The notes under the pieces are model-generated. The model saw nothing but the letters and a program-made list of their open reading frames with translations, searched no databases and had not been told where the DNA came from. A program made the position numbers and the translations under genes. Below are positions 44,191-50,446 of a stretch of 64,000 nucleotides of DNA, piece after piece. The stretch comes from Planctomycetota bacterium (GTDB lineage Bacteria; Planctomycetota; UBA1135; UBA2386), in the NCBI GenBank assembly GCA_020638735.1, contig JACKHZ010000010.1, forward strand, positions 1-64,000, read 5' to 3'. Position 1 is the first letter of the stretch, and each line of letters begins with the position of its first letter.

Positions 44191-45039
44191 TCAGGTGGAG
44201 AAGCTCTGGGCCAGCGACACGACGACCATGTCCCAGCCACCGACGAGGATGAACAGCAACAGCTTGAGCGGTGTCGAGACGACGACCGGCGGCAGGCTGA
44301 ACATGCCCATCGAGACGAGGATCGAGCTGATCACCAGGTCGATGACGACGAAGGGCAGGAACAGCACGAAGCCCATCTGGAAGGCGGTCTTGATCTCCGA
44401 CAGCACGAACGCCGGCACGGTGACATGGAACGGCGTCTCCAGCGCCGTGGCCGGCGTCGGGGTCTTGCTCAGCTCGAGGATCAGCGCGACGTCCTCCTCG
44501 CGGGTCTGCGCGAGCATGAAGCGGTTGAGCCGTTCGGTGGCGACGCCGGCCGCCTCGCGCCAGTCCATGCGGTCCTCGGTGTACGGCACGTAGGCCTGGT
44601 CGTAGATGTCGCTGACGACCGGCCGCATGATGAACACCGTCATGAACAGCGCGAAGCCGGTCGTGATCATCGCCGGCGGCAGGTCCTGCATGGACATCGC
44701 GCGCTTCAGGAACGACAGCACGACGACGATGCGCGTGAACGAGGTCATCGTCATGATCAGCGCCGGCGCCATCGCCAGCAGCGTCATCAGCAGCACGATC
44801 TCGAGCGCGGTGCCGAGCTTCTGCTTGCCGTCACCGCCGGTGATGTTGAGCGTGACGCCCGGCGCGACGGTGCTGTCGGGCGGGGTCACGTCGGGCGACT
44901 CGTCGAGCGTCTTGGCGGAAGCCGGGTTCTGCGGATCCTGCGAGGCCGTGCGCTGGGCGCGCAGCGCGCCGCCGGTGGTGAGGAGCACCAGCAGCACGGC
45001 GCACAGGATGCGCGACAGCAGGGAGCGTGGCGAGAACAT
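44191..45039 (-). CDS. fliP: Flagellar export protein FliP
   Basis: 282 residues. An N-terminal signal-like segment and a Pro/Thr-rich periplasmic stretch (about 30-75) are followed by the FliP core, including SFTRIVVVLSFLKRA and MGFVLFLPFVVIDLVISSIL. The ATG shares one base with the fliO stop (TGATG), so it is coupled. Confidence 0.95.
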   Translation of the reverse strand: MFSPRSLLSRILCAVLLVLLTTGGALRAQRTASQDPQNPASAKTLDESPDVTPPDSTVAPGVTLNITGGDGKQKLGTALEIVLLMTLLAMAPALIMTMTSFTRIVVVLSFLKRAMSMQDLPPAMITTGFALFMTVFIMRPVVSDIYDQAYVPYTEDRMDWREAAGVATERLNRFMLAQTREEDVALILELSKTPTPATALETPFHVTVPAFVLSEIKTAFQMGFVLFLPFVVIDLVISSILVSMGMFSLPPVVVSTPLKLLLFILVGGWDMVVVSLAQSFST

Positions 45040-45695
45040 CAGCGGCCAGCCTTCTGCAGCAAGGCGCGGAAGTCGTTGAGGCCCGGCACCTGCTTCGGCG
45101 CGGGCTGCGTCGCCGGCGGCGTGACCGGGCGGCGGGCAGGCGGCGTGGCCGGGCGCGGGATGACGAGGTTCTTCGGCACCGCGCCGTCGTCTTCGTCCTG
45201 GGCGGCGAGCGCCGCTGCGCGGCTGGTGACCTCGACCTCGTCGGCGATGCTCTCCGGCAGGCGGCCGTGGTCGAGCAGGGTCAGCCCCTTGTCGCTCTCA
45301 CCGATCAGCAGCACGCGGTCGTCGAACTCGATCGCGTGCACCGCCTGCTTCGTCGACAGGCGCAGCGTCTGGCGCAGCGAAGCCACCGGCGTGCGGCTCG
45401 ACGGCGCGGCGCCGCCGCGCAGCTTCTTCAGCGCGAGCATGCCGCCGACACCGAGCAGGATGACACCGACCATCGTCGAGCCGACCTGCCACATGTCCGG
45501 GGTGCGCGGCACGAGGCCCCCGCTTCGGGAGGCGCGTGGTGCGGCGTCTTCGGCGGGGCGGGCGGTGGCCTGCTGGGCTGGGGCCGGGTCGGCGCTGCCG
45601 CCCTTGGCCTGGTCCTGCTGCATCGCCATCGGCCCGAGCACGAGCAGAAGGGCCACGACCGGGGGGATCAGCAGCCACTTGGGAGTCGACTTCAT
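45039..45695 (-). CDS. fliO: Flagellar protein FliO
   Basis: 218 residues. The first 25 residues are a signal-like span; a second span lies at about 68-90 (MWQVGSTMVGVILLGVGGML). The cytoplasmic part has the FliO pattern TLRLSTKQAVHAIEFDDRV and LLIGESDKGLTLL. The C-terminus is Pro-rich. FliO helps FliP assemble. First gene of the export operon, with a sigma-54 promoter just upstream. Confidence 0.88.
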   Translation of the reverse strand: MKSTPKWLLIPPVVALLLVLGPMAMQQDQAKGGSADPAPAQQATARPAEDAAPRASRSGGLVPRTPDMWQVGSTMVGVILLGVGGMLALKKLRGGAAPSSRTPVASLRQTLRLSTKQAVHAIEFDDRVLLIGESDKGLTLLDHGRLPESIADEVEVTSRAAALAAQDEDDGAVPKNLVIPRPATPPARRPVTPPATQPAPKQVPGLNDFRALLQKAGR

Positions 45696-45718
45696 GGGGA
45701 ACCTCACGTCTCCCCATG

Positions 45719-45734
45719 AGCACTGGACATGCCA
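45719..45734 (-). promoter_or_regulatory. Sigma-54 (RpoN) promoter for the fliO operon
   Basis: On the minus strand TGGCATGTCCAGTGCT matches the RpoN consensus TGGCAYRNNNNTTGCW at 15 of 16 positions, with the required GG-N10-GC spacing. The -12 element lies ~26 nt before the fliO ATG, leaving a leader of roughly 12 nt that includes GTGAGG. This suggests that an enhancer-binding activator, not seen in this window, switches on the export operon. Confidence 0.65.
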
Positions 45735-45870
45735 GGTGCCCGGACAACTACATCTTGTGGTCTGCGGTGTGCTGCGACCGACGGACGTGCTGCAATCGAC
45801 GACGGACTGCTGTCCGTTCGTACGACACCGGCGCGTGGTGCCGCGCATCGCCAGCGGCTACCTTGCGTCG

Positions 45871-46065
45871 GTGACTCACCGCAGCGAGCTCGAACAGGTC
45901 GTGCATCAGGTCAACAACCTGCTGGCGACGATCGAGATCCAGGCCGAGGTCGCCAAGGTCGTCGGCACCGCCGAGGCGATGGCCGACGCGTTGCGCCTGA
46001 TCGTCGAGGCGGCGCGGCGAACCCAGCAGGCGTTGCCAGCGCGCGGCGCTGGCGAAGGCGCCTGA
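45871..46065 (+). CDS. 64-residue protein resembling a lone histidine-kinase DHp helix
   Basis: The start GTG 45871 gives a short helical protein with HQVNNLLATIEIQAE at positions 12-26. H12 and N15-N16 repeat the HxxNN of kinase H-boxes such as HELNNPL. A second helix follows (ADALRLIVEAARRTQQAL). No ATP-binding domain follows. It is transcribed away from the flagellar operon and ends 22 nt from the convergent CheC-like gene. Whether H12 can be phosphorylated is unknown. Confidence 0.5.
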   Translation: MTHRSELEQVVHQVNNLLATIEIQAEVAKVVGTAEAMADALRLIVEAARRTQQALPARGAGEGA

Positions 46066-46087
46066 TCGCGCGAGCGTCGGGCGCACG

Positions 46088-47161
46088 TCAGCCCTCGCTC
46101 GGCGGCGGCGTGGCCGATCCGTCGGGAACGATCTGTCCCAGCTTCTGCGACAGCTGCGTCTCCTCGCACGGGAAGCCCAGGATCGCGTCCGCCTTCGACA
46201 AGAACGCCTGCGTCACGCGCGGACGCGACGGGTGGCGGATCAACAACACGACCGGTGTCGTCTCCGACAGCTCCTTGATGCGGCGGCACCAGTCGAAGCG
46301 GCGGTCCTCACCGGGCGGCACCTCGAGCACGACGATCTGGTTGCGGTGCGCGGCGGGGTTGGGGATCTCACCGCGACCGTGACGGTGCAGCTCGAGACCG
46401 ACGCGTCGGCAGCTGCGCCGCAGCGTCTGGAACACGTCGTTCTGCAGCACGAAGGCGGCGAGCGAGCCGCGGATCGGCGCCGCCGGGATGCTGTCGAGGC
46501 CATCGTCCTCCGGGCGCCCCGGCGCGGCCGGCGCGGCGGCGACGACCTCCTGGCCGCTGGCCGTGGCGAGCGGCGCGCCGTTCCAGGCCTCGGCGGTCGC
46601 CTGGTCGAGCACCAGCATGCCCTGCGACTCGGGGAACTCGCCGACCTTCATGCGGAAGCCGAAGGTGACGATCTTGCCGTCGCCGAGCAGGTCGCAGGCC
46701 GCGGACTTCGGCTTGACGACGCCCTGGTCCTGCATGCGGATGTCCGCGTTGGACACCTGCCGGCGCAGCACGTTGGAGAAGCCAGAGTAGAGCACGTTGC
46801 CGAGCTCGCCGAACGCCTCGCTGTCCTCACCCTCCAGCACGCCGGCCTTGCGGCGCTGCCCGATGACGTCCTCCGGCGTCATCATCAGCAGGCCCGACAT
46901 CGCGATCGCGTCGGGCAGCTCGAACAACGTGCACAGCGACTTGCCGGCGTAGTCCTTGTCCAGGCCGCCGCGGGCGATGGCGCAGGCGCGTGGCAGCGTG
47001 GCCAGCAGCGTCGCGACGTCCTGCAGCAGCAGCTCTCCCGTCTGGACGTGGATCTGCTTGCCGACCAGCGAGCTCAGGGTCTCGCCGATCGTCTCGGTCA
47101 TCGGGCCGAACAGCTCGAGGAGCTGTGTGCCGCTACCTGCCTTCAGCATCGTCGCTGCCAT
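46088..47161 (-). CDS. CheC-like phosphatase domain fused to a degenerate receiver
   Basis: 357 residues. The N-terminal half resembles CheC/FliY: EAFGELGNVLYSGFSNVL has the ExxN phosphatase pair at E119 and N122. After a Pro/Ala linker (about 215-230) the C-terminal half (about 235-345) has the alternating strand-helix layout of a response-regulator receiver. The usual phosphorylated Asp strand instead reads VVLEV, and the conserved Lys is missing, so it is probably a pseudo-receiver. Last gene of the sigma-cheY-cheX operon. Inferred role: CheY-P dephosphorylation and signal integration. Confidence 0.7.
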   Translation of the reverse strand: MAATMLKAGSGTQLLELFGPMTETIGETLSSLVGKQIHVQTGELLLQDVATLLATLPRACAIARGGLDKDYAGKSLCTLFELPDAIAMSGLLMMTPEDVIGQRRKAGVLEGEDSEAFGELGNVLYSGFSNVLRRQVSNADIRMQDQGVVKPKSAACDLLGDGKIVTFGFRMKVGEFPESQGMLVLDQATAEAWNGAPLATASGQEVVAAAPAAPGRPEDDGLDSIPAAPIRGSLAAFVLQNDVFQTLRRSCRRVGLELHRHGRGEIPNPAAHRNQIVVLEVPPGEDRRFDWCRRIKELSETTPVVLLIRHPSRPRVTQAFLSKADAILGFPCEETQLSQKLGQIVPDGSATPPPSEG

Positions 47162-47179
47162 GGTGGGCGCGTCGGTTCG

Positions 47180-47665
47180 TCAGTCCTTGCTCTCGAAGTG
47201 CACGCCGATGTCGACGGAGTGGCCCTCGACCTGCACCCGCACGCACGCGCGCAGCTCTCGAGAGTCGCTGTTCACGCTGACGGAGCCGTGGTGGATGACG
47301 TTGGGCACCGACAGCTCCATCTGGTTGCCGAGCGCCACCCAGGAGTTCTTGAAGTTGCCGGTGAGCATGTTGACGATCTCGCCGAAGGCGTCGGAGACCT
47401 CGGCGAAGTCACCCAACTCCTCCGGCTCCATCATCAGCATCCTGGCTGCCATCATGCGCGCGAGCTGCTCCGTGCTGCGCACGACGAAGGTGCCGGCGCG
47501 CGTGCCCGTGAAGCCGAGCATGCCGATCACCTCGGCGCTGAACGACGAGGTCTCCTCGGGGACGGCCTCGACCGACGTGGGGGTCATGGAGACCATCGTC
47601 TCCAGGATCTCCGTGGCGGTCTTGCGCAGGTCGTCGATGAGGTGTGGTGCGAGCGTATCGGTCAC
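47180..47665 (-). CDS. CheX-like CheY-P phosphatase
   Basis: 161 residues. The start GTG 47665 is preceded by a strong Shine-Dalgarno (GGAGAG). The phosphatase motif EIVN (E96, N99) sits in DAFGEIVNMLTGNFKN, the CheX/CheC signature. A C-terminal beta-rich half (VEGHSVDIGVHFESKD) fits the fold. Two genes up lies its expected substrate partner cheY. Confidence 0.8.
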   Translation of the reverse strand: MTDTLAPHLIDDLRKTATEILETMVSMTPTSVEAVPEETSSFSAEVIGMLGFTGTRAGTFVVRSTEQLARMMAARMLMMEPEELGDFAEVSDAFGEIVNMLTGNFKNSWVALGNQMELSVPNVIHHGSVSVNSDSRELRACVRVQVEGHSVDIGVHFESKD

Positions 47666-47713
47666 GAGATCTCTCCTCTCTCCGGACTCAGGGGCGCGCA
47701 ACGACGTCGCGCG

Positions 47714-48085
47714 TCACTGCAGGAACGGGCCGATCACTTCTTGGATCTTCTCGGGCGTGAACGGCTTCTTGAGGTAGCCCTTCGCGCCGCGGCTCATCGC
47801 CTCGCTGACGACCTCTTCGCTGCCCTCGGTCGTGATCATGACGATCGGCGGCGGGTTGCTGACCTTGCTGCAGACCTCGCGCACGAAGTCGAGGCCGTTC
47901 ATGTTCGGCATGTTGACGTCGGACAGGATCAGGTCGAACGTGCCGCCGCTGACCGCCGCCATGCCCTCCACGCCGTCGCCTGCTTCCTTGAACTCCGCGT
48001 TGTCGATGCCGGCCTGACGGATGCCGCGCATGATGATCTTCCGCATCGTGGCGGAGTCGTCGACGATCAGAACGTTCTTCGTCAT
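47714..48085 (-). CDS. cheY: Chemotaxis response regulator CheY
   Basis: A 123-residue single receiver domain. The acidic pocket is D9-D10, the phosphorylated residue is D56 (LILSDVNMPNMNG), the switch residue is T85/T86, and the lysine is K107 (GYLKKPFTPEKI). Full-length and intact. It sits after the sigma factor gene and before cheX, as expected for a motility operon. Confidence 0.95.
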   Translation of the reverse strand: MTKNVLIVDDSATMRKIIMRGIRQAGIDNAEFKEAGDGVEGMAAVSGGTFDLILSDVNMPNMNGLDFVREVCSKVSNPPPIVMITTEGSEEVVSEAMSRGAKGYLKKPFTPEKIQEVIGPFLQ

Positions 48086-48149
48086 TGTCGTTGGTTCCTG
48101 CTGCTGTCCTGGGTTCAGCGGCGGTATCGGCCGGCGCGTGCGGACAGGT

Positions 48150-48272
48150 TCAGCCGAACTCGACGTCGCCTCCCGGTGCCGGTGGCATGGGGGCTTGCGG
48201 TCGCCTGCGGAAGGAGTTCTTCGCGGCGGGCGCGGGGAGCGCGGCGGCCGGCGGCGCGCGACGCGCGCTCAC
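48150..48272 (-). CDS. Possible 40-residue Pro/Ala-rich ORF between sigma factor and cheY
   Basis: From GTG 48272 a frame runs VSARRAPPAAALPAPAAKNS and ends PGGDVEFG. It fills most of the 206-nt gap between two operon genes. The composition is simple, so it may be chance. Nothing else is seen in the gap. Confidence 0.2.
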   Translation of the reverse strand: MSARRAPPAAALPAPAAKNSFRRRPQAPMPPAPGGDVEFG

Positions 48273-48291
48273 GCCGGCCAGCAGGGCCGGA

Positions 48292-49185
48292 TCAGCCCTC
48301 GTCGTGGGCGCGATCGAGCTGCGCCTTGAGGCGCGCCATCACGTTGCTGTGGATCTGGCAGACGCGCGACTCGGTCAGCTCCATGATCTCGCCGATCTCG
48401 CGCATCGTCAGGCCCTCGTAGTAGTACATCAGGATGATCAGGCGCTCCTTCTTGGTGAGCGAGCTGGTGATCATGTCCAGCGCGTCGCGCTGCTGGATGG
48501 TGTCGACCGGGTTGACCGACTTGCGGTCGGCGAGGATCTCGACCTTCTCCAGCTCCTGGTCGTCGTCGCCGTCGTCCCACTTCTCCGACAGGCTGAAGAT
48601 CGTCTTGGCGTTCGCCTCGGCCTCGTGCGCCTGCAGCTCCTCGAGCGTGATGCCGAGCTCCTCGGCGATCTCGGCCTGGTTGGGCGCGCGGCCGAAGCGG
48701 CCTTCGAGCGCGCGGATCGCGCGTTCCAGGCGGTGGGCCTTGAGCCGCACGAGGCGCGGCACCCAGTCCTGCGAGCGCAGCTCGTCGAGGATCGAGCCGC
48801 GGATGCGGGTCGTGCAGTAGGTCTTGAACTTGATGCCGCGCGACAGGTCGAAGCCGTTGATCGCGTCCATCAGGCCGAACGTGCCGGCCGAGCTCAGGTC
48901 GTCGACGTCGATCGACTTCGGCAGCGTCTGCAGCACGCGCTCGGCGATCGAGCGGACCAGCGGCATGTGGTGTTCGATCAGCGTGTTGCGCAGGTTCTCG
49001 TCACGCGTGCGCTTGTAGGTCTTCCAGATCACCTCGAGCTCGGACTCGCTGACGACCGGCATCGACGGCATCGCCACCGGCAGGGCCGGCTGCGTGGTCG
49101 GGCGCGCGGCGGCGCGGACGCGGGGCGCGGCGACGGGAGCGGCGGTGCGGCGGGAGGTGCGGACGGCGACCGAGGACTTGGCCAT
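48292..49185 (-). CDS. FliA/WhiG-family RNA polymerase sigma factor (second paralogue)
   Basis: 297 residues. A 45-residue basic/Ala N-terminal extension precedes region 2 (HHMPLVRSIAERVLQTLP, DDLSSAGTFGLMDAINGFD, YCTTRIRGSILDELRSQDWV). Region 3 (APNQAEIAEELGITLEEL) and region 4 (MREIGEIMELTESRVCQIHS) are complete. It heads the operon with cheY, cheX and the CheC-like gene, and its leader carries the c-di-GMP riboswitch. It may control chemotaxis and late flagellar promoters. The other FliA-type sigma lies at 36925-37653. Confidence 0.92.
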   Translation of the reverse strand: MAKSSVAVRTSRRTAAPVAAPRVRAAARPTTQPALPVAMPSMPVVSESELEVIWKTYKRTRDENLRNTLIEHHMPLVRSIAERVLQTLPKSIDVDDLSSAGTFGLMDAINGFDLSRGIKFKTYCTTRIRGSILDELRSQDWVPRLVRLKAHRLERAIRALEGRFGRAPNQAEIAEELGITLEELQAHEAEANAKTIFSLSEKWDDGDDDQELEKVEILADRKSVNPVDTIQQRDALDMITSSLTKKERLIILMYYYEGLTMREIGEIMELTESRVCQIHSNVMARLKAQLDRAHDEG

Positions 49186-49508
49186 GATCAGGATTCCAGC
49201 GATGCGAAGACGGAGGGAAGGGACGTTGCGGCCCGCCGGGGGAGCGGGTCACGGAACCGATCTGCAGGAGGGAGGCCTGCGGACCGGGGTTCGGCTCCGG
49301 ACGTCTCGAGCGGTCGCGTGGACCACGCTGCGTCCTGGTTCCCTCTCACTCGCGTGAGTCTGTCTTCTTGCGCGCCGGACTCAGACCGGCGGCTGGAATC
49401 GCGAACTGGGTGACGGTGCTGGAAGTCGACGCGGGGATGATTCGTGGCCTGACCTGTCGGGTCGATGGCCGCGTGCGTCGCGTTGGGGTTTCCGTCCGCC
49501 AGTCCTCG
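49186..49508 (-). other. 323-nt leader between riboswitch and sigma factor gene
   Basis: No gene is supported here. Several short hairpins lie in it (for example CGCCGG/CCGGCG at 49373-49378 and 49386-49391, and nested GGCC/GACC pairs at 49446-49470). No T tract follows any of them. The leader could hold the expression platform of the riboswitch. A stretch at about 49440-49490 weakly echoes the aptamer (CGACGCA, GGCCA, GACC...GGTC, GGCC). Confidence 0.4.
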
Positions 49509-49607
49509 CTTCATTTCGGGAACCAGGCTGCCATGACCGGAGGGATCCGGTCGAAGGCCCTATGGCTTTGCGTCGCCGACTTTCGTCGGCTTTGCCGTTT
49601 CGAGAAG
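49509..49607 (-). promoter_or_regulatory. Class I cyclic-di-GMP riboswitch (GEMM-I)
   Basis: Read on the minus strand, the segment has the full order of GEMM-I elements. GGCAAAGCC lies at the 5' side. P2 is GCCGAC-GAAA-GTCGGC (49575-49590) with a GNRA loop. The conserved block GACGCAAAGCCATAGGGCC occupies 49556-49574. P3 is GACCGG/CCGGTC (49535-49552), and the 3' strand is GGCAGCCTGG followed by TTCCCG. The ends can pair as a short P1 (CTTC/GAAG plus TCG/CGA). The aptamer lies 324 nt before the ATG of the FliA-family sigma factor. It would let c-di-GMP set expression of the sigma-cheY-cheX operon. Confidence 0.9.
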
Positions 49608-49818
49608 CGTCTTGGTGGGAGCCGAGATCACCAAAGAACGAGACCCGTTTCGGGGTCGGATCCGCATGATCGGCAGGTTCGCCCCGGAAGTTGAGCACGC
49701 TCCGCGGAAAATCTTGAGCGGATCGCCGAAATGCCCGTGAGAAAAGGACTTCGGGTCGTGGAAAAACCTGTGGAGAGTTCTCTGGCCGGGTCCGCGAGCA
49801 GCCATGCAGGTTGATCGG
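49608..49818. other. Intergenic region upstream of the riboswitch
   Basis: This 211-nt stretch after apt holds no gene. It is less G+C-rich than its neighbours. It contains a GACCC/GGGTC hairpin (49642-49657), a sigma-28-like promoter (49667-49694) and two DnaA-box-like 9-mers in one orientation (49757-49765 and 49769-49777). Confidence 0.4.
49667..49694 (-). promoter_or_regulatory. Possible sigma-28 (FliA) promoter of the riboswitch transcript
   Basis: On the minus strand TCAA, then 16 nt, then GCCGATCA. The FliA consensus is TAAA-N15-GCCGATAA, so the -10 element matches at 7 of 8 and the spacing is one longer. A start near 49660 would place the aptamer ~50 nt into the transcript. It would mean autoregulation by a FliA-type sigma. 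Confidence 0.35.
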
Positions 49819-50328
49819 CTAGATCCCGATCAGGCTGTCGACGCGGTGCTGGCCGAGCTTCTTGCGCCCGCCGAGGAAGCCGAGCTCGACGACGAACGCG
49901 CACGCCGCGACGGTGCCGCCGCATGCCTCGACGAGCTGGCAGGCCGCGCCCATCGTGCCGCCGGTCGCCAACAGGTCATCGACGAGCAGCACCCGTTCGC
50001 CGGGGTGCACGGCGTCCTGATGGATCTCGACGGCGTCGGTCCCGTACTCGAGCACGTATTCGATGCGGTTGGTCTTCCACGGCAGCTTGCCGGGCTTGCG
50101 CACGGGCACGAACCCGACCCCGAGCCGCATCGCCAGCGGCACGCCGAACAGGAAGCCGCGCGACTCGATCGCCGCGACCTTGTCGATCGGGCCGACATCG
50201 AGCGCCGCCAGCCCATCGATCGCCGCCTGCATCGCCTTCGGTGAGGACAGCATCGGCGTGATGTCCTTGAACAGGATGCCCGGCTTGGGGAAGTCGGGCA
50301 CGTCGCGCAGGAACGAGGCGAGGTTCAT
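49819..50328 (-). CDS. apt: Adenine phosphoribosyltransferase
   Basis: A complete 169-residue purine salvage enzyme that joins adenine and PRPP to AMP. PDFPKPGILFKDITPML starts the APT signature. The PRPP loop is VLLVDDLLATGGTM (113-126). ATG 50328 is the natural start. Stands alone on the minus strand, 118 nt after the multi-TM protein gene. Confidence 0.96.
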   Translation of the reverse strand: MNLASFLRDVPDFPKPGILFKDITPMLSSPKAMQAAIDGLAALDVGPIDKVAAIESRGFLFGVPLAMRLGVGFVPVRKPGKLPWKTNRIEYVLEYGTDAVEIHQDAVHPGERVLLVDDLLATGGTMGAACQLVEACGGTVAACAFVVELGFLGGRKKLGQHRVDSLIGI

Positions 50329-50446
50329 GGCCGGCGATCGTGCCCGCCGGGGCGCGGGGGGGCAAGGAGCGCGTCGCCGGCAGGTGGGCGGGTCGTGACG
50401 GCGCGCCGTGCACGGTCTCACGCAGGCGCGGATGCGCGATGCATGC

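Noticed and set aside
43006..46065. A 1019-codon plus-strand frame across fliO to flhB
   Set aside because: Antisense to well-recognised fliO/P/Q/R/flhB genes; composition is noise. Only its last 64 codons (from GTG 45871) look real.
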